The translations under genes were made by a program, and so were the position numbers. From the NCBI GenBank assembly GCA_934700615.1, contig CAKUXR010000011.1, positions 34,752 to 98,751 on the forward strand: a stretch of DNA of 64,000 nt, read 5' to 3'. The DNA comes from an uncultured Bacteroidales bacterium. Its GTDB lineage: Bacteria > Bacteroidota > Bacteroidia > Bacteroidales > UBA932. This document shows positions 16,292-24,349 of this stretch, in pieces. A model generated the notes under the pieces. It searched no databases and was not told the DNA's origin. It saw nothing but the letters and a program-made list of their open reading frames with translations. Every line of letters begins with the position of its first letter. Position 1 is the first letter of the stretch.

Positions 16292-17425
16292 TTATTTCTT
16301 GAGATTCACAGTGTCGAAACTTGCGTCCCAGTCTTTCCAGACAGGTTCACGTCCGAGTTCCCTCAGTCTTCTGTCGATTTCGGCGGCAGTCCTGTCGTCG
16401 CTGACGTGGAACTGCTCAAGTGACTGAGGATAAGTGTGATATCCACCCGGATCTGTCTTGCTCTCGGCACTCATCGTAGTGACTCCGAGGGTAGCCATGT
16501 TGTCCCTGATTTTGGCAGGTTCGCGCGTAGAGTAGGAAATATCCACGTCATGGTCGAAGATTCGCATTGCGAAAGTCACCTGTGCGAGCTGCTTGTCTGT
16601 CATCACGCAGTTTGGCTCGAATCCGCCGTTTTCAGCCGGGCGCATACGAGGGAAATTGACACTGTATTTGGTTCTCCAGTAATGCTTCTGGAGATAACGC
16701 AGATGGTAAGCCATCATCGTTATATCAGTGCGCCATTCCTTTTCCAGACCGATGAGGACACCCATTCCGATAGAATGGACGCCTGCCTGGCCCATACGAT
16801 CAAATCCATTGCAGCGCCAGTCGAAATTGGCCTTCATTCCGCGAGGATGGTAAATGTTGTAATGTGCTCTGTTATATGTCTCCTGGAAGCAGATTACTCC
16901 ATTCATTCCATGCTTGGTGAGTTCTGCGTAATCTTCTGCGGAGAGAGGCATGACCTCGATTTTCAGATTCGAGAAATACTTCTTCGCGATGTCTAGGGCC
17001 TTTGCCAGATAAGGCACGCCGGCCTTCAGCGGATTCTCGCCGGTGACTATCAGAAGGTTCTCGAATGGAGCCAGTTTCTTGATGGCCTTGTACTCATCCT
17101 CGCACTGTTCCGGAGTAAGGATTACCCTTTTCATCGGATTGCTTGCGTGGAATCCGCAATATACGCAGGAATTGATGCAGGAGTTGGTGATATAGAGCGG
17201 AATGAACATTGACATTGTCCTTCCGAATCTTTCCTCCGTGTATTTGCGGCTCAATGCCGCCATTGTCTCGAGGTACGGCTCAGCAGCAGGAGAAATCAAT
17301 GCCATGAAGTCTTCCACATCGCAATGCTCTTTGCACAGAGCCCTTCTTACATCATTGTCGGTTTTTGCGGCAATTCGGGCGGTTGTCTCGTCCCAATCTA
17401 TTTTTGCCAGTTCATCTGTAAACAT
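16292..17425 (-). CDS. thiH: 2-iminoacetate synthase ThiH
   Basis: A 377-residue radical-SAM enzyme that cleaves tyrosine to give dehydroglycine for the thiazole ring. The CxxxCxxC cluster motif is in NSCINSCVYCGFH (about residues 82-94); VTGENPL and the ThiH-type QETYN follow. The length is typical. It lies 12 bases after thiG. ThiH rather than ThiO is expected in organisms of anaerobic habitats. Confidence 0.95.
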   Translation of the reverse strand: MFTDELAKIDWDETTARIAAKTDNDVRRALCKEHCDVEDFMALISPAAEPYLETMAALSRKYTEERFGRTMSMFIPLYITNSCINSCVYCGFHASNPMKRVILTPEQCEDEYKAIKKLAPFENLLIVTGENPLKAGVPYLAKALDIAKKYFSNLKIEVMPLSAEDYAELTKHGMNGVICFQETYNRAHYNIYHPRGMKANFDWRCNGFDRMGQAGVHSIGMGVLIGLEKEWRTDITMMAYHLRYLQKHYWRTKYSVNFPRMRPAENGGFEPNCVMTDKQLAQVTFAMRIFDHDVDISYSTREPAKIRDNMATLGVTTMSAESKTDPGGYHTYPQSLEQFHVSDDRTAAEIDRRLRELGREPVWKDWDASFDTVNLKK

Positions 17426-17437
17426 TTCCGACCTCCT

Positions 17438-18217
17438 TTATTCTTCGTCAAGGAAGGCTGTGAGCGGTGAACTTGCCTCTGCGACAAACATATCGCTCTG
17501 GGCGCCGAGTCCTGCTTCATAAGCCATTCTTCCGGCTTCAACAGCATTCTTGAATGCAACAGCCATTGCGACAGGGTCACCTGCGACAGCGATTGCTGTA
17601 TTGACGAGACATGCGGAAGCTCCCATTTCCATCGCTTCGGCAGCATGGCTTGGCGCTCCGATGCCGGCATCTACGATGACAGGAACAGTGGCCTGCTCGA
17701 TGATGATGCGGAGGAAGTCTCTGGTCTGCAATCCTTTATTGGTCCCGATAGGGGCGCCGAGAGGCATCACTGTAGCTGCACCTGCCTCCTCGAGATGTTT
17801 ACAAAGAGTCGGGTCGGCCTGGCAGTATGGAAGCACTACGAATCCGAGTTTGACAAGCTGTTCTGTAGCCTTGAGGGTCTCGATAGAGTCCGGAAGAAGA
17901 TATTTAGGGTCCGGATGGATCTCGAGTTTGAGCCAATTTGTGCCGAAGGCCTCACGTGCCATCTGGGCAGCGAAAACAGCCTCTTCTGCGTTTCTTACGC
18001 CGGATGTGTTAGGAAGAAGCTGGATGCCCGGATGTGTAATGTGGCTGAGCATGTCATCTTCCTTGTCTGCGAGTTCAACTCTTTTCATTGCAAGAGTCAC
18101 CATTTCGGTGCCTGATGCGAGGATGGCTTTCTCCATCAGAGTGTTGGAATTGAATTTTCCAGTTCCGAGAAACAGTCGGGAATTGAATTCCTTTCCTGCA
18201 ATAATCAATTTTTCCAT
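17438..18217 (-). CDS. thiG: Thiazole synthase ThiG
   Basis: A 259-residue TIM-barrel that condenses deoxyxylulose phosphate, dehydroglycine and ThiS-thiocarboxylate. Motifs: FLGTGKF, MVTLAMKRVE with the Schiff-base Lys, LLPNTSGVRNAEEA, WLKLEIHPD, VMPLGAPIGTNKGL and VDAGIGAPSHAAEAMEMG. Full length, 25 bases after thiE. Confidence 0.97.
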   Translation of the reverse strand: MEKLIIAGKEFNSRLFLGTGKFNSNTLMEKAILASGTEMVTLAMKRVELADKEDDMLSHITHPGIQLLPNTSGVRNAEEAVFAAQMAREAFGTNWLKLEIHPDPKYLLPDSIETLKATEQLVKLGFVVLPYCQADPTLCKHLEEAGAATVMPLGAPIGTNKGLQTRDFLRIIIEQATVPVIVDAGIGAPSHAAEAMEMGASACLVNTAIAVAGDPVAMAVAFKNAVEAGRMAYEAGLGAQSDMFVAEASSPLTAFLDEE

Positions 18218-18242
18218 TTCAATTTGTTTTATGTCGAAGCTC

Positions 18243-18869
18243 CTACTTTTCGAAGGGCTTCAGAGTTTCTAATATGCTTTCTGTCATTGACTTCGGGTCT
18301 TCCGCATTCAGAATTGCCCCGCTCAATGCTATGCCGGTGACGCCGGTTCCCATGATGGCGGGAATGTCGTCCACCGTAATTCCGCCGATTGCGACGATGG
18401 GAAGGTCAATGCCGTTTTTCCTCATTTTCAGGACAATGTCCCTGTATCCTTCCAGCCCGAGTACCGGCGACAATTTTTTCTTGGTGGTGGTGAATCTGAA
18501 CGGACCGCAACCGATATAATCGGCGCCCTGACGGTGAAGACGGATGATATCGTCAATGGTATTGGCGGTACCTCCGATGATTTTGTCAGGTCCGAGAATC
18601 TTTCTGGCCTCATCCACCGGCATGTCGTTCTTTCCGAGATGGACTCCGTCTGCCCCGGCAGTTTCCACCAGTTTCACGTGGTCGTCAAGGATGAATTTTG
18701 CTCCATGCTGACGGCAAAGCGGAAGTGCTTCCTTGGCGCAGGCCAGCACTTCTTCTTCAGGGGCGTCCTTCATGCGCAGCTGGACCCATTTGCATCCTCC
18801 TTCCAGAGCCATGCGTATCCCATCTACATATCCGATAGAGGGTGTATAGTGTGAAATGTACTGGAACAT
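18243..18869 (-). CDS. thiE: Thiamine-phosphate synthase ThiE
   Basis: A 208-residue TIM-barrel that joins HMP pyrophosphate and thiazole phosphate. It has VQLRMKD, KFILDDHVKLV, ADGVHLGKNDMP, IGGTANT, DYIGCGPFRFTTTK and AIGGIT, the usual pyrophosphate and thiazole-binding motifs. It is the catalytic member of the two ThiE/TenI-type genes here. It lies 6 bases after thiS. Confidence 0.95.
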   Translation of the reverse strand: MFQYISHYTPSIGYVDGIRMALEGGCKWVQLRMKDAPEEEVLACAKEALPLCRQHGAKFILDDHVKLVETAGADGVHLGKNDMPVDEARKILGPDKIIGGTANTIDDIIRLHRQGADYIGCGPFRFTTTKKKLSPVLGLEGYRDIVLKMRKNGIDLPIVAIGGITVDDIPAIMGTGVTGIALSGAILNAEDPKSMTESILETLKPFEK

Positions 18870-18875
18870 AGCCTG

Positions 18876-19073
18876 TTAACCTCCGCAAGAAGCCCTGATG
18901 ACGATGATGCTGACTCCTTCTGTTATAGCGAAATTTTCCCATTCACTGCGTGGGACCATCTTGTTGGAAACGGCGACCGCAACGCCTTTCTCAGGCAGTT
19001 CCAGCTGCAATGCCAGTTCCTTGAGAGTGGAGGCGCCGGTCTCCACAGGTTTGTTGTTTACTGTTACGTTCAT
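18876..19073 (-). CDS. thiS: Sulfur carrier protein ThiS
   Basis: A 65-residue ubiquitin-like protein ending in the required Gly-Gly. MNVTVNNKPVE and VAVAVSNKMVPRSEW match the family. The C-terminus is adenylated by ThiF and carries the sulfur used by ThiG. Twelve bases separate it from thiD. Confidence 0.97.
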   Translation of the reverse strand: MNVTVNNKPVETGASTLKELALQLELPEKGVAVAVSNKMVPRSEWENFAITEGVSIIVIRASCGG

Positions 19074-19085
19074 GATATGTAAATT

Positions 19086-19901
19086 TTATTCTTTCCACAA
19101 TGCCCAGAAATGCTTCACCGGACCGAAGCCATGGCCGATTTCATACTCGGCACCTGCGATAATTGCATCATTGATGTAATTCTTCGCTGCGGCTGCGGCC
19201 TCAGGCAGAGGCAGGCCCTTCGCCAGCATTGACGCGAATGCGGATGAGAGGGTGCAGCCTGTTCCGTGCGTGTTTTTCGTATGGATTCTGGCAGACGGCA
19301 GTTCGTAGATTTTTCCGTCCTCGACATCGTAGAAGATGTCCACGAGTTTTTCTTCGGTCAGATGGCCGGCCTTGAGCAGCACGCTGGCCCCGCATTTGTC
19401 CGCGAGACGTTTGGCCGCATCCGGCAGTTCTTTCTGGACGGACAGTTTCTCGCCGCCGAGCAGAATTTCCGCCTCAGGAATATTCGGGGTGATTACCCTG
19501 GCTCTCGGAAGAAGGTCTGATACCAATGATGCTATGGCCTCTTCTTCGATGAGCCTGTGTCCTGATGTAGAGACCATTACAGGGTCCAGAACCACATTCC
19601 TGGCCTCGAACTTGTCCAGCATCTTTCTGACGCAGCGGACTACTTCAGAAGAGTGCAGCATACCGATTTTTATGGCATCTGCTCCGATGTCGGAAAGCAC
19701 AGCTTCGATCTGGCCTTCCAGAATTTCTACAGGAACAGCATGTACTGCGCTGACTCCCAGAGTGTTCTGCACAGTGATGGCTGTGATTGCGGATGCAGCG
19801 TAGCAGCCGCATGCCGAGATGGTCTTGATGTCAGCCTGAACTCCTGCGCCTCCGCCTGAATCGCTGCCTGCTATGGTGAGAACTTTATTGTATTGTTTCA
19901 T
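19086..19901 (-). CDS. thiD: HMP/HMP-phosphate kinase ThiD
   Basis: A 271-residue ribokinase-fold enzyme that phosphorylates hydroxymethylpyrimidine twice. Signatures are AGSDSGGGAGVQADIK at the N-terminus, DPVMVSTSG, TPNIPEAEIL and the catalytic NTHGTGCTLSSA. It follows tenA, from which it is separated by a 144-base foldback element. No thiC is present in the cluster, so HMP must come from a distant thiC or from TenA-linked salvage. Confidence 0.97.
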   Translation of the reverse strand: MKQYNKVLTIAGSDSGGGAGVQADIKTISACGCYAASAITAITVQNTLGVSAVHAVPVEILEGQIEAVLSDIGADAIKIGMLHSSEVVRCVRKMLDKFEARNVVLDPVMVSTSGHRLIEEEAIASLVSDLLPRARVITPNIPEAEILLGGEKLSVQKELPDAAKRLADKCGASVLLKAGHLTEEKLVDIFYDVEDGKIYELPSARIHTKNTHGTGCTLSSAFASMLAKGLPLPEAAAAAKNYINDAIIAGAEYEIGHGFGPVKHFWALWKE

Positions 19902-19924
19902 GATTCATTGATTTTTAGTAACAT

Positions 19925-20068
19925 GAAAAAAATAAGTTGCCTCAGATTAAGAGAAGATTTTCGAGGATAGATCTGTTTCCGAAGAAGGAGTGTACTGGAC
20001 GTACACGACTGATGAGAAAAAAGATATAGACCGAAAAGATTCCTTAAGATGATGCAGGTTATTTTTTG
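19925..20068. repeat. Foldback element between tenA and thiD
   Basis: Two arms of about 48 bases match as imperfect inverted repeats: the left arm runs from GAAAAAAATAAGTTGCC to GGATAGATC, the right arm from GATATAGACCG to GGTTATTTTTTG. In the middle lies a perfect hairpin GTGTAC-TGGAC-GTACAC (19990-20006). In the operon transcript the whole element would fold into one long hairpin. The left arm alone recurs at 3201-3245. Confidence 0.7.
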
Positions 20069-20072
20069 AAGG

Positions 20073-20708
20073 TTACTTATAAGCCTGGTCCCAGAACTTG
20101 AGTTCGAATCTGACGGATTCGACGAATGCAGATGTCATTGACTCGCGCTTCTGAGGAGTTGCCTCTTCGGCCAGTTCATCCGTCAGCCTCACACTGCATT
20201 CCGCACCTTCATCCATCATCTGGGATGTGTAACATTCAATCCATGCCCTGTAAGGATTTCCTTCCAGCCTGGCGATGCCCAGAATGTATTTCCCGACCTC
20301 GTTATATACCCACATGCAAGGAAGCATCGCCGCCATTGAAACTGCCAGATCCCCTCCGGCGATAATGCCGGAAGTGTGCCGCATATATCCCGTCGTGCCC
20401 GCAAGAGGCTCAGTGTCAATGCTGTTGAACCCCATCTCCCCGAGTTGTTCATGCAGCGCGTTTTCCGAGTCAATGCTGTCCTGCGCGAACTTCCTGTAAA
20501 GGTCCTGCAGCGGCCCGTCCGGCAACATTGACGCGAGGTCTCTCATTTCCTGGCCATAATTTGCAAGATAAATCTTGTCCTGCGCCAGATATGTCGCGAA
20601 CTTCTCCTTAGGGAGCGTCCCGTCGGCAAGTTCCTTCACGAAAGGATGGTTCCGGATTTCTTCCAGAATCGGCCCGATGCTGTGCCATGCTTCTTCGCTC
20701 CAGCTCAT
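20073..20708 (-). CDS. tenA: Aminopyrimidine aminohydrolase / thiaminase II TenA
   Basis: A 211-residue all-helical enzyme that hydrolyses aminopyrimidine breakdown products of thiamine to HMP. It keeps the catalytic Cys in MLPCMWVYNEVG (near residue 130) and the C-terminal Glu in ELKFWDQAY. HPFVKELADGTLP and YLAQDKIYL match the family N-terminus. It sits second in the TPP-riboswitch operon, five bases after the methyltransferase gene, which supports a salvage role. Confidence 0.93.
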   Translation of the reverse strand: MSWSEEAWHSIGPILEEIRNHPFVKELADGTLPKEKFATYLAQDKIYLANYGQEMRDLASMLPDGPLQDLYRKFAQDSIDSENALHEQLGEMGFNSIDTEPLAGTTGYMRHTSGIIAGGDLAVSMAAMLPCMWVYNEVGKYILGIARLEGNPYRAWIECYTSQMMDEGAECSVRLTDELAEEATPQKRESMTSAFVESVRFELKFWDQAYK

Positions 20709-20713
20709 TGGTC

Positions 20714-21418
20714 TTACTCCTTATATCCGATAATGGCGACGTAAGAGCCTCTGTCATAGCCCTCTATCGGGTCTTCTACAGTGGTGTACGAATAGTGCGG
20801 ATCCAATGTCAATGTCTGGCTGTATTCCAGTTTTCCGAATCCGTTGGCCTCCATGATGTCCGACTTTTCCTTGGTGGTGCGCCATGAAGCCTGCTTCACG
20901 AGTTCTATCGGATACGGGTCCTTCGGCTTGCAGCCTTCGAGAAGCGGATGGTCCCAAGTGCCCACTGCCAATGCCAGATTGTAGATCAGGCCGTAGGAAC
21001 TCTCCTTTGGAACGTCGATGACGACAACTTTTCCGCCTTCGCGCAATGCGCAGTGGGCTTTTCTCAATGCCAGTCCGAGGTCCTGCATATAGCATGGACA
21101 GCCGTTGAAAAGTACTGTGTCATAGAGGTTTTCTCCGTAGTCGGCTTCTTCTGCCGTATTGATTTCCACATCGAATCCGCGTTTTCTTGCGATTGCCGCC
21201 ATTCCTTCAGCCGGCTCGATTCCGTGTTCGATCCGGATGTCATAACGGTCTGCAAGAAGTTTCTCGAACAATGCGCTGCCGCATCCGATAGAAAGAATTT
21301 TGCCTGAATCTTTCAGACAAGAAGCCACGAGCCTGAGCTCAGTTTCAAGGACGTTGGTGTTTTCCATAAACCATGCATCGTACTCTGATGCGTACTGGTC
21401 AAATGCCTGATATCCCAT
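20714..21418 (-). CDS. SAM-dependent methyltransferase, first gene of TPP-riboswitch operon
   Basis: A 234-residue class I methyltransferase of unassigned substrate. The SAM-binding motif I is ILSIGCGSALFEKLL, with YDTVLFNGCPCYM in the motif II area and LREGGKVVVIDVP after it. The ATG at 21418 is preferred over 21442 because MGYQAFDQYASEYDAWF starts the recognisable domain. Being first behind the TPP riboswitch suggests a role in thiamine or pyrimidine metabolism (inference); no standard thiamine step requires it. It is not UbiE/MenG, which is encoded at 24350. Confidence 0.75.
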   Translation of the reverse strand: MGYQAFDQYASEYDAWFMENTNVLETELRLVASCLKDSGKILSIGCGSALFEKLLADRYDIRIEHGIEPAEGMAAIARKRGFDVEINTAEEADYGENLYDTVLFNGCPCYMQDLGLALRKAHCALREGGKVVVIDVPKESSYGLIYNLALAVGTWDHPLLEGCKPKDPYPIELVKQASWRTTKEKSDIMEANGFGKLEYSQTLTLDPHYSYTTVEDPIEGYDRGSYVAIIGYKE

Positions 21419-21473
21419 AATTTTCAGTGTTTGAATTATCAATGTATTATATGGCAGACATCATCGGGGGAAA

Positions 21474-21495
21474 TTATCCGGCCGAATGCGGATAA
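21474..21495 (-). promoter_or_regulatory. Hairpin between TPP riboswitch and operon start
   Basis: Read on the minus strand, TTATCCG pairs perfectly with CGGATAA across eight bases and is followed by TTTCCCCC. It begins 11 bases after the aptamer and is a candidate expression platform, either a weak terminator or a structure that controls translation. Confidence 0.5.
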
Positions 21496-21506
21496 CATTG
21501 AGATCA

Positions 21507-21609
21507 ATTCCTGCGGCAGCATTATCTGCGTCAGGTTTGAGGGTATAATCTCAGCCTTCTTCCCGCATGCGCCGTTTTACGCACGGCCTGATGCATCGGC
21601 ACCCCTTTG
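21507..21609 (-). ncRNA. TPP riboswitch (THI element)
   Basis: The minus strand carries GGGGTGCC, GGCTGAGATTATACCC, AACCTGACGCAGATAATGC and CGCAGGAAT in order, the conserved parts of the thiamine pyrophosphate aptamer. A variable hairpin (CGTGCG...CGCATG) lies between the first two. It precedes the methyltransferase-tenA-thiDSEGHF-tenI operon and should lower its expression when TPP is plentiful. Confidence 0.92.
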
Positions 21610-21621
21610 ATGTTCATTTGG

Positions 21622-21629
21622 CAAATATA
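21622..21629 (-). promoter_or_regulatory. Promoter -7 box of the thiamine operon
   Basis: TATATTTG on the minus strand, 12 bases before the riboswitch aptamer. No good -33 box was found at the usual spacing. Confidence 0.5.
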
Positions 21630-21665
21630 GTAAATAGTTGGCATAAATCATTTCCAAATATGTTG

Positions 21666-21673
21666 TATCTTTG
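21666..21673 (+). promoter_or_regulatory. Promoter -7 box of sufC
   Basis: TATCTTTG, 23 bases before the sufC ATG. It is divergent from the thiamine promoter 36 bases away. Confidence 0.5.
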
Positions 21674-21696
21674 CAATGCGATAAAAACTACGAAAT

Positions 21697-22446
21697 ATGG
21701 CAAACGATATATTATTGGAAATCAAAGGTCTCCATGCATCAGTAGGCGAGAAGGAGATATTGAAAGGCATTGATCTGACTATCAGGAAGGGTGAAATCCA
21801 TGCTGTCATGGGACCGAACGGCGCCGGTAAAAGTACATTGTCAAGCGTGCTTACCGGAAAGCCGCTTTATACAGTTACCGAGGGTAGCATAAACTTCATG
21901 GGCAAGGATCTGCTCGCAATGTCTCCGGAGGAGCGTTCTTGGGCCGGAATCTTCATGTCATTCCAGTATCCGATCGAGATTCCTGGTGTCACCATCACGA
22001 ATTTCATGAAGACAGCTGTCAATGCCAAAAGAAAGGCGGAGGGGCTGGATCCGATGAAAGCCGGTGATTTCCTGAAACTTATGAGGGAGAAGATGGCCTT
22101 CGTCCAGATGCGTCCCGAGTTTGCGAAGAGAGAGGTCAATGTCGGTTTTTCCGGTGGTGAAAAGAAGCGTAACGAGATTTTCCAGATGGCTATGCTCGAC
22201 CCGACTTTGTCCATTCTTGACGAGACGGACAGCGGACTTGATGTGGATGCGCTCAGAATCGTCGCAGAGGGTGTGCGTTCTCTGCATACTCCGGAGAAAT
22301 CAGCGATTGTGATCACTCACTACAAGAGATTGCTGGACTATATAGTTCCTGATATTGTGCACGTCCTCAAGGACGGAAAGATTGTCGCTACTGCCGGGAA
22401 GGAGCTTGTAGATGAAATCGAGGAGAAAGGTTACGACATTTTCTAG
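21697..22446 (+). CDS. sufC: Fe-S assembly ATPase SufC
   Basis: A 249-residue ABC-type ATPase that powers the SufBCD scaffold. Walker A is GPNGAGKSTL (about residue 38), the Q-loop is FMSFQYPIEIPG, the signature is FSGGEKKRNE and Walker B is LSILDETDSGLD, the form typical of SufC. The length is standard. sufD follows after 10 bases. Confidence 0.97.
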   Translation: MANDILLEIKGLHASVGEKEILKGIDLTIRKGEIHAVMGPNGAGKSTLSSVLTGKPLYTVTEGSINFMGKDLLAMSPEERSWAGIFMSFQYPIEIPGVTITNFMKTAVNAKRKAEGLDPMKAGDFLKLMREKMAFVQMRPEFAKREVNVGFSGGEKKRNEIFQMAMLDPTLSILDETDSGLDVDALRIVAEGVRSLHTPEKSAIVITHYKRLLDYIVPDIVHVLKDGKIVATAGKELVDEIEEKGYDIF

Positions 22447-22456
22447 GGAGGCTGTT

Positions 22457-23260
22457 ATGGGTATCAATGATGACAAGGCTTTGGAGAAATGCCTGAATGA
22501 GCCGGAGGTGAGCATCTTCAGGAGGCTCGACCCTTCTCCGAAACATGACTCCGGACATTATGTCGAACTTCCTTTGGTCAGAAACGGGAAAACGCTGGAG
22601 GTGGCTGATGGTGAGGTCTTTGATAAGGTATATGTACTGGGGGGCGACTCTGCATTGACGGAACTTCCTTTCGAAAATATCATTGTCGGAGCCGGAGCCA
22701 AGGTCAATGTCGTGACACTTGTGATGCCGGGCACCAGCATTGATCTTCCCCTTGCGGTGGATATAATCGGCGAGGGTGCGGATGTCAATGTTTCCGGACT
22801 TTATCTCTGCGGCGGTGAGGAGAAGGTGCAGATACGCACGGAGGTTCGCCACAAGGTCCCTTCATGTACCTCGTACCAGCTTTTCAATGGTATCGCGGCC
22901 GGCAAGTCCAATGTCAAATTCTATGGAAAGATAGTCGTGGCTCCTGATGCCCAGAAGACAGAGGCATATCAGACGAATCATAATCTAGTTATTTCAGAGG
23001 GTGCCAGGGCTGAGTCCAAGCCGCAGTTGGAAATCTATGCTGACGATGTGAAGTGCTCGCATGGAGCCACTGTAGGTCAACTAAATGAGGATGAGCAGTT
23101 CTATATGCGTTCCCGCGGAATTCCTGAGAATGAGGCCCGTGTCCTTCAGATGATTTCGTTTATAGCCCCGGTCCTTGCCAAGGTTGAGGACGAATCCAGA
23201 AGGGAAGAGCTCCAGTCCGCCGTTGAGGCTGCCGTCAGAAAGAGCCTCGCAACTTTATAG
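22457..23260 (+). CDS. sufD: Fe-S assembly protein SufD, compact form
   Basis: A 267-residue SufD, the partner of SufB. Family members are usually 400-450 residues; here the N-terminal helical region is largely missing and the beta-helix core begins almost at once. The conserved C-terminal block is intact: YQTNHNLVISEGA, the His in VKCSHGATVGQLNEDEQFYMRSRGI, and the final helices. A good ribosome site, GGGAGG (22446-22451), fixes the start at 22457 rather than 22412. No stop or frameshift suggests decay, so the short form is probably genuine. Confidence 0.88.
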   Translation: MGINDDKALEKCLNEPEVSIFRRLDPSPKHDSGHYVELPLVRNGKTLEVADGEVFDKVYVLGGDSALTELPFENIIVGAGAKVNVVTLVMPGTSIDLPLAVDIIGEGADVNVSGLYLCGGEEKVQIRTEVRHKVPSCTSYQLFNGIAAGKSNVKFYGKIVVAPDAQKTEAYQTNHNLVISEGARAESKPQLEIYADDVKCSHGATVGQLNEDEQFYMRSRGIPENEARVLQMISFIAPVLAKVEDESRREELQSAVEAAVRKSLATL

Positions 23261-23283
23261 ATCTGATTTAATCTGAACAACAA

Positions 23284-24345
23284 ATGGTACAATATCCCGG
23301 AACATTCTGGAAAGACTATGAACTGGTCGATTCCGGAGAAGGCGAGAAACTCGAAAGATTCGGCAGCTATTATATGGTGAGGCCGGAGCCTAAGGCTTTG
23401 TGGGGCAGGTCAATGTCATTCGGCGAATGGGAGCGTATGGCTCATACGCGTTTTTGTCCGGGTGCCGGTTTCTCTAAGGCCGGCAAAGAGGACAGCGGTA
23501 CGTGGGAAAGACTGAAACGTACTGATGACCAGTGGTATATCAAATATCGTGGGGAGCAGAAAGGTCTCGATTTCTCGTTGAGGCTCGGACTGACATCGTT
23601 CAAGCATGTCGGCGTTTTTCCGGAGCAGGCTCCCAACTGGGATTATATATTCAAGAATACATCTGAACTCGTGGCTCTGGACAAGACACAGACATTGACA
23701 GAGGAGCAGAGAAAGGCTGCCGGGCAGACTTCTGACGGCAGGCCGAAGGTGCTGAACCTGTTCGCATATACGGGAGGCGCATCATTGGCGGCAAGGGCAG
23801 CAGGCGCGGAGGTTACGCATCTGGACTCTGTGCGTCAGGTAGTTACGTGGGCGCACGGCAACATGGATGCGAGCGGTCTGGACGGAATCAGATGGGTTGT
23901 GGAGGATGCGATGAAGTTCGCGAAGAGAGAAGCTAAGCGCGGCAATGTCTATCAGGGAATCATCCTGGATCCGCCTGCATACGGACACGGAACCGACGGC
24001 GAGAAATGGAAATTGGACGAATGTCTTTTCGAAATGATGAAGACTGTCAATGCCATTCTGGCGCCGGAGAATAGTTTTCTTGTTCTCAACCTATATTCCA
24101 ATGGTTTCTCTCCGATGATGGGGGAAACCGTAGTACGTGAGGCATTCTGCCTGCAGGAACCTGGATTCTTCAGCACGGAACCTACTACGGCGGACTCCGT
24201 GAAGGCGGCTCTCCGTGGAGGACGGGTATCGTCTGTGGTTCCGAGAAAATGCTCTGATTATGAATTGGAATCTGGGGAGCTCGCACTGCGTGACCGTTTC
24301 GGTAAAGTGCTGCCTCTCAGTATAGTAGTAAGACTTAGACGATAA
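23284..24345 (+). CDS. RlmI-like class I methyltransferase
   Basis: A 353-residue SAM-dependent methyltransferase. Motif I is VLNLFAYTGGASLAA, then THLDSVRQVVTWA, and motif IV is ILDPPAYGHG, as in RlmI/RlmL-type rRNA methyltransferases. The protein lacks a recognisable PUA domain at its N-terminus. It ends four bases before menG and probably shares a transcript with sufC-sufD and menG. The RNA target is not visible. Confidence 0.75.
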   Translation: MVQYPGTFWKDYELVDSGEGEKLERFGSYYMVRPEPKALWGRSMSFGEWERMAHTRFCPGAGFSKAGKEDSGTWERLKRTDDQWYIKYRGEQKGLDFSLRLGLTSFKHVGVFPEQAPNWDYIFKNTSELVALDKTQTLTEEQRKAAGQTSDGRPKVLNLFAYTGGASLAARAAGAEVTHLDSVRQVVTWAHGNMDASGLDGIRWVVEDAMKFAKREAKRGNVYQGIILDPPAYGHGTDGEKWKLDECLFEMMKTVNAILAPENSFLVLNLYSNGFSPMMGETVVREAFCLQEPGFFSTEPTTADSVKAALRGGRVSSVVPRKCSDYELESGELALRDRFGKVLPLSIVVRLRR

Positions 24346-24349
24346 GATT

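Noticed and set aside
17550..18272. 240-codon open frame on the plus strand
   Set aside because: It lies antisense to thiG and the end of thiE, both certain genes; composition is that of a shadow frame.
22457..23260. sufD as a truncated pseudogene
   Set aside because: It has a good ribosome site, no internal stop, the conserved C-terminal core and His, and tight coupling to sufC, so a short functional form is more likely.
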